A stretch of DNA of 53,734 nucleotides from Parvularculaceae bacterium (lineage in GTDB: Bacteria > Pseudomonadota > Alphaproteobacteria > Caulobacterales > Parvularculaceae). Positions 39,082-48,945 of the stretch are shown here, piece after piece. Below the pieces are notes generated by a model. That model made no database searches and was not told the origin of the DNA. It worked only from the letters and a program-made list of their open reading frames with translations. The stretch lies in NCBI GenBank assembly GCA_020446945.1, contig JAGRDS010000002.1, forward strand, positions 136,460 to 190,193. Reading direction: 5' to 3'. How positions within the stretch are numbered: the first letter of the stretch is position 1; each line of letters starts with the position of its first letter. The translations under genes were made by a program, and so were the position numbers.

Positions 39082-40917
39082 GTGACGACAATCGCAGCAA
39101 CGCTCAAAGAGCCGGAGGCGGCGGCGGTCCCCGCCGGCCGGTCGCGCGAACGCGCGACGACGCCGAAGTCCGGTGCGGAACTTCTTCTCGATGCGCTGGA
39201 GGAGCAGGGCGTCGATGTGATATTCGGCTATCCGGGCGGGGCGGTGCTGCCGATTTACGACGCGCTCTACAAGCGCGATACGATCCGTCACGTCCTCGTT
39301 CGCCATGAGCAAGGCGCCGTTCACGCAGCGGAAGGTTATGCGCGCTCAACCGGCAAGGTCGGCGTCGTTCTCGTCACCTCCGGTCCCGGCGCGACCAACG
39401 CCGTCACGGGGCTTGCTGATGCGCTGCTCGATTCAATCCCTGTCGTCTGCCTGACAGGGCAGGTGGCGCGCCCGCTTATCGGCACTGACGCTTTTCAGGA
39501 ATGCGACACGGTCGGCATTACGCGCTCATGCACGAAATATAACTACCTGGTTTCGTCTTCGCAAAAGCTGTCGTCGACCATCCATGAAGCGTTTCACATT
39601 GCGCGCAACGGCAGGCCCGGGCCTGTCGTCGTCGATATTCCGAAGGACGTCCAGTTCGAGGAGGCGGTTTACACCGCGCGCGCAGAAGCTCGAAATCGCA
39701 ATTGCATCGTCAAGCCGGATATCGACGACCGGCGGATTACGCAGGCCGTCGATCTGATGCGCCACGCGCGCCGCCCGATCCTTTATACGGGCGGCGGCGT
39801 TATCAATTCAGGCCGCGCGGCGAGTGCGGCCTTGCGCGCGCTGGCGCGCGAAACGGGTTTTCCCGTCACTTCGACGCTGATGGGGCTCGGCGCCTTTCCG
39901 GCGTCGGACCCTCAATGGCTCGGCATGCTCGGCATGCATGGCAGTTTTGAATCAAATAGCGCCATGCACGGTTGCGACCTGATGATCGCGGTAGGCGCGC
40001 GTTTTGACGATCGGGTCACCGGGCGCCTTGATGCGTTTTCTCCGGGTTCGAAGAAGATCCATATTGATATCGACGCTTCATCGATCAACAAAAACGTTCG
40101 CGTCGATCTCGGCGTCGTCGGCGACTGCGGAGAAATTCTCGAAGCGATTCTGGAGGAATGGCGCCGGCGCAATTCGCGCGAGGAATATGATTTTACGCGC
40201 ACGCGCGACTGGCGCGGCCAGATTAATGGATGGCGTTCGAAAAAATCTTTCAACTACCGGCGATCTGAAACCGCGATCAAGCCGCAATATGCGATCGAGC
40301 GGCTTTTCGCCCTTACGAAAAACCGCGACGTCTATGTGACGACTGAAGTCGGCCAGCACCAGATGTGGGCGGCCCAGCATTTTCACTTTGACGAGCCGAA
40401 CCGATTAATGACTTCCGGCGGGCTCGGCACGATGGGATACGGCCTTCCCGCCGCAATCGGCGTGCAGGCCGCCCATCCTGACGCGCTCGTCATCGATATC
40501 GCCGGCGACGCATCCGTGCAGATGACGATGCAGGAAATGTCGACTGCGGTTCAACACAATCTGCCGGTAAAAATCTTCATTCTCAATAACGCCTATCTCG
40601 GCATGGTCCGGCAATGGCAGGAGTTGCTGCATGGCGGGCGTTATTCGCAATCCTATTCGGAAAGCCTGCCGGACTTTGTGAAACTCGCCGAAGCTTATGG
40701 CGCCGTCGGGCTGCGCGCTGAAACGCCGGCGGAACTCGACGCAAAAATTCTCGAAATGATCGAGGTCGACAAGCCGGTGCTTTTCGACTGCGTCGTAACG
40801 AAGGAGGAAAACGTGTTTCCGATGATCCCTTCGGGCGCGGCGCACAATGAAATGCTGTTCGGCGGCCATGACGTTACGGGCGATGAAATCAGCGAAGAAG
40901 GAAAGGCGTTGGTGTGA
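39082..40917 (+). CDS. ilvB: Acetolactate synthase, large (catalytic) subunit
   Basis: ThDP- and FAD-dependent enzyme condensing pyruvate with pyruvate or 2-ketobutyrate, the first common step of branched-chain synthesis. 611 residues, slightly long owing to an N-terminal tail (about 30 residues). The ThDP-activating glutamate is E76 (VRHEQGA), and the diphosphate motif begins GDASVQMTMQEMSTA and ends ILNN (bases about 40500-40590). Starts with GTG, 10 bp after ilvC; its stop overlaps the regulatory subunit start by four bases. Confidence 0.97.
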   Translation: MTTIAATLKEPEAAAVPAGRSRERATTPKSGAELLLDALEEQGVDVIFGYPGGAVLPIYDALYKRDTIRHVLVRHEQGAVHAAEGYARSTGKVGVVLVTSGPGATNAVTGLADALLDSIPVVCLTGQVARPLIGTDAFQECDTVGITRSCTKYNYLVSSSQKLSSTIHEAFHIARNGRPGPVVVDIPKDVQFEEAVYTARAEARNRNCIVKPDIDDRRITQAVDLMRHARRPILYTGGGVINSGRAASAALRALARETGFPVTSTLMGLGAFPASDPQWLGMLGMHGSFESNSAMHGCDLMIAVGARFDDRVTGRLDAFSPGSKKIHIDIDASSINKNVRVDLGVVGDCGEILEAILEEWRRRNSREEYDFTRTRDWRGQINGWRSKKSFNYRRSETAIKPQYAIERLFALTKNRDVYVTTEVGQHQMWAAQHFHFDEPNRLMTSGGLGTMGYGLPAAIGVQAAHPDALVIDIAGDASVQMTMQEMSTAVQHNLPVKIFILNNAYLGMVRQWQELLHGGRYSQSYSESLPDFVKLAEAYGAVGLRAETPAELDAKILEMIEVDKPVLFDCVVTKEENVFPMIPSGAAHNEMLFGGHDVTGDEISEEGKALV

Positions 40918-41465
40918 CGACTGAAACCTTGTCCCGTTCCGTTTATCCGGTGACGAGCGCGCAGGGCGCTGAATCCGAATCCGTTCTGGCGGCGATCGTC
41001 GACAACGAACCTGGCGTTCTCGCGCGCGTTGTCGGCCTTATCTCCGCGCGCGGCTACAATATTGAAAGCCTAACCGTCGCCGAAATCGATTTCGAGAAAC
41101 ATACCTCGCGCATCACCATCGTGACGCGCGGCACACCGGCGAAAATCGAGCAGATCAAACAGCAGCTCGGGCGGCTTGTGCCCGTACGGCGCGTTATCGA
41201 CGTCACCGCTGAGGCGGATGCGCTGGAGCGCGAGCTTGCGCTCGTAAAGGTCGTCGGCAATGGCGATGAGCGCATTGAATCCATGCGCCTCGCCCAGATT
41301 TTCCGCGCCCGACCGATAGATACGACGCGCGAATCCTTTGTCTTCGAGATCACCGGCGCGCGCGACAAGATCAACGCTTTTATAGACCTTATGCGCCCGC
41401 TCGGCCTCACGGAAATATCGCGCACCGGCGTTTTGTCCATTCGCCGCGGCGCTGAAAGCGATTGA
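40914..41465 (+). CDS. ilvN: Acetolactate synthase, small (regulatory) subunit
   Basis: 183-residue regulatory subunit that gives valine feedback inhibition. N-terminal ACT domain (VLAAIVDNEPGVLARVVGLISARGYNIESLTV, about residues 22-53) and a C-terminal ALS_ss domain (ESFVFEITGARDKINAFIDLMRPLGLTEISRTG). Its GTG start overlaps ilvB. In alphaproteobacteria this subunit is often labelled ilvH; the two names refer to the same family here. Confidence 0.95.
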   Translation: MTTETLSRSVYPVTSAQGAESESVLAAIVDNEPGVLARVVGLISARGYNIESLTVAEIDFEKHTSRITIVTRGTPAKIEQIKQQLGRLVPVRRVIDVTAEADALERELALVKVVGNGDERIESMRLAQIFRARPIDTTRESFVFEITGARDKINAFIDLMRPLGLTEISRTGVLSIRRGAESD

Positions 41466-41500
41466 GCGATGTTCGAGTTTTGCAACCTTCGACTTAGTCC

Positions 41501-41523
41501 CGCGCGGAGGATGCCTCCGCGCG
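41501..41523 (+). repeat. Perfect hairpin between ilvN and leuA
   Basis: CGCGCGGAGG-ATG-CCTCCGCGCG, a 10-bp stem with a three-base loop. It is 35 bp after ilvN and 36 bp before leuA, and no T-tract follows. It may be an mRNA processing or stability element, or attenuate the distal part of the operon. The sequence does not settle this. Confidence 0.6.
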
Positions 41524-41559
41524 ATTGAGCGTTTCATCAATCAACGGGACTTGAGGACA

Positions 41560-43125
41560 ATGACCAGACAAGACCAGACAAATCACGTACGAATTTTCGA
41601 CACCACATTGCGCGATGGCGAACAGGCGCCCGGCTTTTCAATGTCGACCGACGCCAAACTGATCGTCGCACGCGCGCTCCAGGCGCTTAATGTCGATATA
41701 ATGGAGGCGGGTTTCGCGGCCGCCTCGCCAGGCGATGCGGCCGCGGTGAGGACGATCGCCGATGAAATCGAGGGGCCGACCATCTGCTCGCTGGCGAGAG
41801 CGAACAAGGGCGATATAGAGGCGGCGGCGCGCGCGCTCGAGCCGGCGCGAAAACAGCGCATTCACACCTTTATCGGAACGAGCCCGCTGCATCGCGACGC
41901 CAAGCTGAAAATGTCGAAGATCGAAATCATCGACCGCATCGGCGACGTTGTATCCTACGCCAGGAGTTTCGTCGACGACATCGAATTCTCGCCTGAGGAT
42001 GCGATCCGCACCGAACGCGATTACCTGCTTGAGGCTGTACTCGCCGCGATAGCGGCCGGCGCGACGACGATCAACATCCCGGATACGGTCGGCTACACGA
42101 CGCCTGAGGAAATCACCGATCTGTTCCGGTTTTTGACAGAGGCCGCGCCGGCCCATGTAACTTTTTCAACGCATTGCCACGATGATCTCGGCATGGCGGT
42201 CGCAAACAGTCTCGCGGCCGTCCGCGGGGGTGCGCGCCAGATTGAGTGCGCGATCAACGGCATCGGCGAGCGCGCCGGAAACTGCTCGCTTGAAGAAGCG
42301 GTGATGGCGCTCAGCGTGCGGCGCGACTTCTTCAATCTCGAAACGCAGATAGAAACGACGAAAATCTACGCGGCGAGCCGCGCGCTCGCGCGCGTCACGC
42401 ACAACCCTGTGCCGCGCAACAAAGCCGTCGTCGGGCGCAATGCTTTCGCGCACGAGGCGGGCATCCACCAGCACGGCGTTCTCGCTGACAAGCGCACCTA
42501 TGAGATCATGGACGCCGAATCCGTCGGCGTTCCCTCGAATGCGCTTGTTCTCGGAAAGCACTCCGGCAAGCACGCCGTCGCAGCGCGCATCAAGGCGCTT
42601 GGTTTTGAAGTTTCCGCGCAGAAGGTCGAAGACATATTTCCGGATTTCAAGCACCTCGCCGACACCTGCCGCGAAGTGACGGACGCGGATCTCGTGCGGC
42701 TGGTCTCCGGCAACGCCAAAGCGGACGGACGAATCGGGCCGTGGCGGATGCGCAAGACCGAATTGCGCGTCGACCTCGAAGAAGCGGACAAGCCATTCGC
42801 GCGTATCACGATGGAGCATGACAATGGCGACCGGCGAACCGTCACGCATGAAGGCGACGGGCCGATCGATGCGGCGTTCGCTGCGGTTTGCGCAATCGCC
42901 GACGTGCCGGGACGCATCAGCGTTCTCGACCTTCATCACCTCGCGAGCGAAGGCGTCGTGCGGGCCGAAGCCGTCATAGAGGTCGAGGGCGAGAGTTTTT
43001 CGGGCAAGGCGGAGGAAGTCGATATCGCAGATGCGGCGGTCGCCGCCTTCGTCGCCGCCATAAATCAGGCCGCCGCGATTCGCGCCAGCGGCGTCAAACG
43101 CGAAAGCATGACAGTGGGAGCGTAA
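41560..43125 (+). CDS. leuA: 2-isopropylmalate synthase
   Basis: Condenses acetyl-CoA with 2-ketoisovalerate, the first leucine-specific step. 521 residues from the ATG at 41560 (GAGGA just upstream; an in-frame TTG three codons earlier is less likely). TIM-barrel domain with DTTLRDGEQAPGFSMS (about residues 14-29) and metal-binding HCHDDLGMAVAN, then the linker and the C-terminal LeuA dimer (allosteric, leucine-binding) domain from about residue 390. Separated from ilvN by 94 bp holding a hairpin; only 2 bp before ilvE. Confidence 0.96.
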   Translation: MTRQDQTNHVRIFDTTLRDGEQAPGFSMSTDAKLIVARALQALNVDIMEAGFAAASPGDAAAVRTIADEIEGPTICSLARANKGDIEAAARALEPARKQRIHTFIGTSPLHRDAKLKMSKIEIIDRIGDVVSYARSFVDDIEFSPEDAIRTERDYLLEAVLAAIAAGATTINIPDTVGYTTPEEITDLFRFLTEAAPAHVTFSTHCHDDLGMAVANSLAAVRGGARQIECAINGIGERAGNCSLEEAVMALSVRRDFFNLETQIETTKIYAASRALARVTHNPVPRNKAVVGRNAFAHEAGIHQHGVLADKRTYEIMDAESVGVPSNALVLGKHSGKHAVAARIKALGFEVSAQKVEDIFPDFKHLADTCREVTDADLVRLVSGNAKADGRIGPWRMRKTELRVDLEEADKPFARITMEHDNGDRRTVTHEGDGPIDAAFAAVCAIADVPGRISVLDLHHLASEGVVRAEAVIEVEGESFSGKAEEVDIADAAVAAFVAAINQAAAIRASGVKRESMTVGA

Positions 43126-43127
43126 GA

Positions 43128-44093
43128 ATGGGCATTAATGCGACGACATATATCTGGATGGACGGCGCCCTGAAACCCTGGGGCGAGGCGAGCGTTCACG
43201 TCATGACGCATGCGCTCCATTACGGCACATCGTTCTTTGAGGGAATTCGGGTTTACGAAACTCCGGAAGGCCCGACGACCTTTCGCCTCGAAGACCACAT
43301 CGACCGGCTTTACGATTCGGCTGCGATTTACGGCTGCGCCGTTCCGTTCGAACGCGCGACGCTGATCGACGCCTGCGACGAAGTCGTGACGGCGAACAGG
43401 CTAATCAGCGCCTATCTTCGCCCGATCGTCTTTTACGGTTATGGCGAAATCGGCCCGACGCCGACGCCGCAATTGCCGGTGCATGTGGCGATCGCGGCGT
43501 GCCCTTTCGGCGCCTATCTCGGCGAGGGCAGCCGCGCCGCGGGCGTAGACATTTGCGTGTCGAGCTGGCGACGGCCCGCGCCGGATACGATCCCGACAGC
43601 GGCGAAGGCGGGCGGCAATTATCTTTCGAGCGTCCTGATTTCGAGCGAGGCGAAGCAGCGCGGGTTCGCCGAGGGCGTCGGGCTTGACGTAAACGGTCTC
43701 GTATCGGAAGGCGCAGGCGAAAATCTTTTCCTTGTTCGTAAGGGAAAAATTTTCACGCCGCCCTCCTCGGCGTCCATCCTTCAGGGCATTACGCGCGATA
43801 CGGTGATGACGCTCGCGCGCGAAGACGGAATAGAAGTCGTTGAGCAGGCCCTGCCGCGTGAGGCGCTTTATCTCGCCGATGAGATATTCATGACCGGAAC
43901 CGCAGCGGAGATTACGCCGGTGCGCTCCGTCGACCATCGTCCCGTTCGCGCCAAAGGCCGCGGGCCCGTCACAAAGATGTTGCAGGAACGGTTTTTCGGT
44001 CTTTTCGACGGTTCCACGAAAGACCAATGGGGTTGGCTGCACAGAATTGAAAACGAAAAGAAGAACGCCCGTGAAGCCGCAATCGCTGTTTGA
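43128..44093 (+). CDS. ilvE: Branched-chain amino acid aminotransferase
   Basis: Fold-type IV PLP transaminase that makes valine, leucine and isoleucine from the keto acids with glutamate. 321 residues from the ATG at 43128, which follows the leuA stop by two bases. Signatures: [16 protein letters not shown] (about residues 30-45), the PLP lysine in [12 protein letters not shown], and [10 protein letters not shown]...[17 protein letters not shown]. The open frame runs further upstream inside leuA, but that part has no homology. Overlaps leuC by 23 bases. Confidence 0.95.
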   Translation: MGINATTYIWMDGALKPWGEASVHVMTHALHYGTSFFEGIRVYETPEGPTTFRLEDHIDRLYDSAAIYGCAVPFERATLIDACDEVVTANRLISAYLRPIVFYGYGEIGPTPTPQLPVHVAIAACPFGAYLGEGSRAAGVDICVSSWRRPAPDTIPTAAKAGGNYLSSVLISSEAKQRGFAEGVGLDVNGLVSEGAGENLFLVRKGKIFTPPSSASILQGITRDTVMTLAREDGIEVVEQALPREALYLADEIFMTGTAAEITPVRSVDHRPVRAKGRGPVTKMLQERFFGLFDGSTKDQWGWLHRIENEKKNAREAAIAV

Positions 44094-45489
44094 CAAATTA
44101 TGGTCGCGCCACATCGTCGCCTATGAAACCGACGAAGCGCCCGCGGTCATATATATCGATCTCCACCTCATTCACGAGGTGACCTCGCCCCAGGCGTTCG
44201 CCGTGCTGGAAGAGCGCGAACTTAAAGTGCGCCGGCCGGACAGAACCTTCGCGACGCTCGATCATTCGACGCCGACCTTGCCGGCCGCGTCCGACGGGCG
44301 GCGCCCCTTTACGACAAAAGAAGCCGAAGAACAGGTCGCTGCGCTGATCCGCAATTGCGATCGACACGGCGTTGACCTTCTCAGGCTCGGCGACCCGCGC
44401 CGCGGGATCGTTCACGTCATCGGGCCGGAGCTTGGCTTGACGCAGCCTGGAAAAACGATCGTCTGCGGCGACAGCCATACATCGACACACGGCGCATTCG
44501 GCGCGCTCGCCTTCGGCATCGGCACGACGGAAGTCGGTCACGTTTTGGCGACGCAAAGCCTGTTGCAGCGAAAGCCGAAATCGATGCGTGTGAATTTCTC
44601 CGGCGCTGTCCCGCGCGGCGTCGGCGCGAAAGACATGGCGCTTGCGTTTATCGCAGAGATCGGCGCCGATGGCGGGCAGGGCTATGCGATTGAATTCGCC
44701 GGCGAGGCGATAGAAGCCCTGTCGATCGAAGGGCGCATGACGCTTTGCAATATGTCGATAGAGGCGGGCGCGCGCGTCGGAATTGTCGCGCCGGATGAAA
44801 AAACGTTCGCCTGGCTGGAAGGGCGGGACTTTTCGCCGAAAGGCGCCGACTGGGATCGCGCCGTCGCCGACTGGAAAGGCCTTGCGACGGATGAGGGCGC
44901 GCAATTCGACCGCGACCTCAATATCGATGTTTCGAACCTGAAGCCGATGATTACGTTCGGCGTCTCGCCTGACGCAGCCGCGCCCGTCGACGGCGTAGCG
45001 CCCGATGCGCGCACCGAAATCGAGCGCCTCGCCGCCGAATATATGCGCTTCACCGCCGGCGAGCGCTTCGCCGACGCCAGCGTCGATCGCGTATTTATCG
45101 GAAGCTGCACGAATTCACGTTTGGAAGACCTTCGCGCGGCGGCAGAAGTGATGCGCGGACGCAAGGTGAAGCGCGGCGTCGTGACGCTTGTCGTTCCGGG
45201 GTCCGAGGCCGTCAAACGCGCAGCGGAAGCCGAAGGGCTCGACCGCATATTCATTGAAGCGGGTGCGCAGTGGCGCGAGCCCGGATGCTCCATGTGCATC
45301 GCGATGAACGGCGACAAGGGAACGCCCGGCGACCTCGTCGTATCGACATCGAACCGCAATTTCGTCGGCCGTCAGGGCAAGGATGTGCGAACCGTGCTTG
45401 CGAGCCCGGCAACCGCGGCGGCTTCCGCAATCGAGGGAAAAATCGCCGATCCGCGGCCCTATCTTCAGGAGACGGACGATGCCGCTTGA
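44071..45489 (+). CDS. leuC: 3-isopropylmalate dehydratase, large subunit
   Basis: Isomerises 2- to 3-isopropylmalate with LeuD. 472 residues from the GTG at 44071 (giving [15 protein letters not shown], the family N-terminus); an earlier TTG at 44047 is less likely. The [4Fe-4S] cysteines are in [11 protein letters not shown] (about residues 346-356) and [13 protein letters not shown] (about 402-414), and [23 protein letters not shown] is the aconitase-family signature. Overlaps ilvE at the front and leuD at the back, so translation is tightly coupled. Confidence 0.96.
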   Translation: MKPQSLFDKLWSRHIVAYETDEAPAVIYIDLHLIHEVTSPQAFAVLEERELKVRRPDRTFATLDHSTPTLPAASDGRRPFTTKEAEEQVAALIRNCDRHGVDLLRLGDPRRGIVHVIGPELGLTQPGKTIVCGDSHTSTHGAFGALAFGIGTTEVGHVLATQSLLQRKPKSMRVNFSGAVPRGVGAKDMALAFIAEIGADGGQGYAIEFAGEAIEALSIEGRMTLCNMSIEAGARVGIVAPDEKTFAWLEGRDFSPKGADWDRAVADWKGLATDEGAQFDRDLNIDVSNLKPMITFGVSPDAAAPVDGVAPDARTEIERLAAEYMRFTAGERFADASVDRVFIGSCTNSRLEDLRAAAEVMRGRKVKRGVVTLVVPGSEAVKRAAEAEGLDRIFIEAGAQWREPGCSMCIAMNGDKGTPGDLVVSTSNRNFVGRQGKDVRTVLASPATAAASAIEGKIADPRPYLQETDDAA

Positions 45490-46060
45490 ACCTTTTTCGA
45501 AACTGACCTCGCGCACGCTCGTTCTGGCGCAGGAAAATATTGATACCGACCAGATTATTCCCGCGCGGTTTTTGACGACGACGTCGCGCGAAGGCCTGGG
45601 GAAGGCCGCGTTTTACGACTGGCGTTACGACGAAAACGGCCGACCGAAAAATTCCTCCCTGTTCAACGGCGTCGATCCGGCGACGCATCAGATTCTGGTC
45701 GGCGGGCCGAATTTCGGTTGCGGCTCAAGCCGCGAACATGCGCCATGGGCGCTTCTCGATTTCGGGTTCCGCGTCGTTATTTCTTCAGACATCGCGGACA
45801 TATTTAAAAGCAATTCGCTCAAAAACGGGCTTCTCCCCGTCTCAGTCGATGAACAAACCCATCGCCAGCTCCTGGCCGCGCCCGGCGCGCTGGTCACGGT
45901 CGACCTTGAAGCCGAGCGCGTGTCGATCGACGGCGCCGGAGAAACGGCGTTCAGGATCGAACCGTTCGCGCGCCGCTGCCTGCTGGACGGCGTCGATCCG
46001 CTCGGGCGTCTTCTCAGTCAGATGCCCGCGATCGAGGAATATGAGGCGCGTCATGGATAG
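45479..46060 (+). CDS. leuD: 3-isopropylmalate dehydratase, small subunit
   Basis: 193-residue swivelling domain partner of LeuC. Conserved segments: [13 protein letters not shown] (about residues 20-32), [18 protein letters not shown] (about 74-91) and [13 protein letters not shown]. The ATG at 45479 has AGGAG ten bases upstream and overlaps leuC by 11 bases. Confidence 0.96.
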   Translation: MPLEPFSKLTSRTLVLAQENIDTDQIIPARFLTTTSREGLGKAAFYDWRYDENGRPKNSSLFNGVDPATHQILVGGPNFGCGSSREHAPWALLDFGFRVVISSDIADIFKSNSLKNGLLPVSVDEQTHRQLLAAPGALVTVDLEAERVSIDGAGETAFRIEPFARRCLLDGVDPLGRLLSQMPAIEEYEARHG

Positions 46061-46117
46061 GCGCGATCCGTTGCGCGGCGGAACGCCGAAAGCCGCGAAA
46101 TTTACGGGACGGGAAAA

Positions 46118-47164
46118 ATGACAGGCAAGATCGCATTCCTTCCCGGCGACGGCGTCGGACCGGAAGTCGCCGAAGCCGCCCGGCGCGTTATGATGCGCGC
46201 CGGTGAAATCTTCGGCCTCGCCATGACGTTTGAGGAATTCGATTTCGGCGGCGCCGCGATCGATCGGCATGGCGATCCGTTGCCGGCCAAAACGCTGAAC
46301 GCATGCCTGAATGCGCAAGCGGTGTTTCTAGGCGCTGTCGGCGGACCTCAATGGGAGAAGGGCGGACCGCGCCCGGAAACGGGATTGCTCGCGCTTCGAA
46401 AGAACCTCGGCGTTTTCGCAAATCTCCGTCCGATTCGCGTCATGCCCGGCAAGGAAAGCCTTTCGCCCCTGAAGGACGATGTCGCGCGCGGCGCCGACAT
46501 TTTGATCATTCGCGAACTCACCGGCGGGCTTTATTTCGGCGATAAGGTCGAGGGCGATGAAAGCGCCAGCGACAATTGCGCCTATACGCGGGAGGAAGTT
46601 ACGCGCATTGCGAAAATCGCATTCGAGGCGGCGCGCGCCCGGCGCGGCAGGGTGACGTCTGTCGACAAGGCGAATGTCATGGCGACCTCGCGTCTATGGC
46701 GCGCCGCTGTCATTGCATTGCACGAGGCCGAATATGGCGATGTCGAACTGGAGCATGTGCTTGTCGATGCGATGGCGATGAAACTGATCCAGCATCCGGC
46801 GCAGTTCGATGTCGTTCTGACCGAAAATCTGTTCGGCGACATTTTATCGGATGAAGCCTCCGTCATCGCCGGGTCGATCGGTCTCGCGCCGTCGGCGTCG
46901 CTGGGCGAGGGCGTGCGGGGTTTATACGAACCGATCCACGGCTCGGCGCCGGATATCGCCGGACTTGATAAGGCCAATCCCGTCGGCGCGATACTTTCCG
47001 GCGCGATGCTGTTGCGGTTCAGCCTGAATGCTGAAGGCGCGGCGCGCGCCATCGAATGCGCGGTTGAAGAAACGATCAAACTTGGATTTGGAACGCGCGA
47101 TATCGGCGGTGCGGATTCATGCAGCGAATTCGCCGGGCGCGTAGCGGCGGCGCTGGCGCGCTGA
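46118..47164 (+). CDS. leuB: 3-isopropylmalate dehydrogenase
   Basis: NAD-dependent oxidative decarboxylation of 3-isopropylmalate, the last dedicated leucine step. 348 residues. IAFLPGDGVGPEV at the start, LRKNLGVFANLRPIRV with substrate arginines, IIRELTGGLYFG (about residues 127-138), VDKANVMATSRLWR, and the NAD site GLYEPIHGSAPDIAG. Last gene of the attenuator-controlled block. 49 bp separate it from the convergent IlvX-like gene, and no good intrinsic terminator is visible there. Confidence 0.97.
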   Translation: MTGKIAFLPGDGVGPEVAEAARRVMMRAGEIFGLAMTFEEFDFGGAAIDRHGDPLPAKTLNACLNAQAVFLGAVGGPQWEKGGPRPETGLLALRKNLGVFANLRPIRVMPGKESLSPLKDDVARGADILIIRELTGGLYFGDKVEGDESASDNCAYTREEVTRIAKIAFEAARARRGRVTSVDKANVMATSRLWRAAVIALHEAEYGDVELEHVLVDAMAMKLIQHPAQFDVVLTENLFGDILSDEASVIAGSIGLAPSASLGEGVRGLYEPIHGSAPDIAGLDKANPVGAILSGAMLLRFSLNAEGAARAIECAVEETIKLGFGTRDIGGADSCSEFAGRVAAALAR

Positions 47165-47213
47165 TTTTATTACCCGGGCGCTCAACCAAACCGCGCGCCG
47201 GGGCGCATGCCGC

Positions 47214-48764
47214 TCAAGGGCGCAGGTCCGCCTCGACCAGCCTCGGCCCCCTGGCCTCCAGCGCTTCTTTCAGCGCATCGCGAAACGACTCCGCTGTCGT
47301 CGCGCGAACGCCCGGCACGCCCATGCCGTTCGAAATTTCGACCCAGTCAATCATCGGATTTGAAAGATCGAGAAGCGATAGCGCCTTGGGGCCGGGATTG
47401 CCGGCGCCGACGCGCGCAAGTTCGATGTTCAAGATCGCATAGCTGGCGTTATTGAATATGACGGTGGTTATATCGAGCTTCTCGCGCGCCATCGTCCACA
47501 ACGCCTGCACCGTGTACATCGCGCTGCCGTCCGCCTGTAGGCAGATGACTTTCCGGTCGGGGCGGGCGATGGCGGCGCCGACGCCGGCCGGCAGGCCAAA
47601 GCCGATCGACCCTCCGGTCAGCATCAGCCAGTCGTGTCGCTTCATTCCCGCCGTCATCGGGAACATGGCGAGCCCTGCGGTCGCGGCCTCGTCTATGATG
47701 ATCGCATCTTCGGGCGAGAGTTCCGCGAGTGCGGCGGCGACGCCCGCCGGTTCAAGCTTGCCGCTCATCGGCGGCGGAACGAAATGCGGCTGACGCTTTG
47801 AATGCGTCTTCGGCGCGTTCAGCGCATCGGCGAGCGCGCGCAAAGCCGAAAGCGCATCAGTTCGCGCATCGGCGACTTCGAAAATTTCGGCGTCTTCCGG
47901 CGACAGCCGGCCGGGCTTGCCGGGATAGGCGAAAAACGCAACCGGCGGTTTGGCGCCGATGAAAACAACGGATGAAAAGCCGCTTAAAAACTCCGCCGCC
48001 ATTTCCCCGAAATAGGGCAGACGCTCGACCGGAACGCGCCCTTCGCCGCGTTGCAGGCGCGCCGCGAAAGTCTCGCAAATAATGCGCGCGCCCGTCGCTT
48101 CGCTAATGCGCCCCGCTTCCTCAAGCGCGTCCTCCCTGAGCGCCATGCCGCCAAGGAAAAGCGCCGCCGCCTTGCCGGATTTCAGCGCCGCCGCCGCTTT
48201 TTCGATCAACGCCGCGTCCGCCTGCGGCGCTGCTTGCGGGCGTTGCGGCTCGGCCGCGCCTTTCGCATCTTCCCATGCGAAATTCGCCGGCGCGATCAGC
48301 GTTGCGATTGCGCCCGGATAACGCATTGCTTCTGCGACCGCCTGCGCGCCGTCGCCTGCGAGCGCATCGGCCGAGGCGGACGTTTTCACCCAGTTGGAGA
48401 ACGGACGCGCTGCGCCTTCCAGATCCGAAGTCAGCGGCGCGTCATATTCGCGGTGATAGTCCGCGTGATCGCCGACAATATTCACGACAGGCGCGTGCGC
48501 GCGCCGCGCGTTATGTAAATTCGCCGCGCCATTGGCGAAGCCGGGGCCAAGATGCAGCAAGGTCGCCGCCGGCGCATCCGCCATACGCCCGTATCCGTCG
48601 GCGGCGCCCGTTACAACGCCTTCAAAAAGGCCGAGAACGCCGCGCATCTCCGGATGTTTGTCGATCGCCGCAACGAGTTGCATTTCCGAAGTGCCGGGAT
48701 TGGCGAAGCACACGCGAACGCCGGCTTTATATAATGTGTCGATAAGGGCTTGAGCGCCGTTCAC
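47214..48764 (-). CDS. ThDP-dependent acetolactate-synthase-like enzyme (IlvX-like)
   Basis: 516 residues from the GTG at 48764 (GGAG eight bases upstream), giving the N-terminus NGAQALIDTLYKAGVRVCFANPGTSEM, which closely resembles mycobacterial IlvX. The catalytic glutamate is E48 (LGLFEGVVTGAADGYGRM) and the ThDP/Mg motif begins ADGSAMYTVQALWTM and ends FNN, with Ala replacing the usual first Gly of GDG. It lacks the N-terminal and FAD features of true IlvB and has no regulatory subunit beside it. Related ThDP enzymes decarboxylate 2-keto acids (benzoylformate-decarboxylase-like), so the substrate is open. It sits between leuB and the phenylacetate genes and could serve either pathway. Confidence 0.8.
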   Translation of the reverse strand: MNGAQALIDTLYKAGVRVCFANPGTSEMQLVAAIDKHPEMRGVLGLFEGVVTGAADGYGRMADAPAATLLHLGPGFANGAANLHNARRAHAPVVNIVGDHADYHREYDAPLTSDLEGAARPFSNWVKTSASADALAGDGAQAVAEAMRYPGAIATLIAPANFAWEDAKGAAEPQRPQAAPQADAALIEKAAAALKSGKAAALFLGGMALREDALEEAGRISEATGARIICETFAARLQRGEGRVPVERLPYFGEMAAEFLSGFSSVVFIGAKPPVAFFAYPGKPGRLSPEDAEIFEVADARTDALSALRALADALNAPKTHSKRQPHFVPPPMSGKLEPAGVAAALAELSPEDAIIIDEAATAGLAMFPMTAGMKRHDWLMLTGGSIGFGLPAGVGAAIARPDRKVICLQADGSAMYTVQALWTMAREKLDITTVIFNNASYAILNIELARVGAGNPGPKALSLLDLSNPMIDWVEISNGMGVPGVRATTAESFRDALKEALEARGPRLVEADLRP

Positions 48765-48945
48765 TTCGGTATCTCCGTGTTCATTGGGTCGCCGGCATGC
48801 TTTGCGCCGCAATCCGCGCGCGACAATCGCGAAGATATTGAAAAACCACGCAAGATACGAGTCGTCACGGGGCGGCGCGCTCCTGATTGGTCAAACCCGC
48901 ACCTTGTCGCGCATTCGCCGCAGCCGGTAAACTGCGCGCCGCAGT

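Noticed and set aside
41466..41559. A second leader peptide for leuA
   Set aside because: No start codon with a run of leucine codons exists in this gap; only the hairpin is present.
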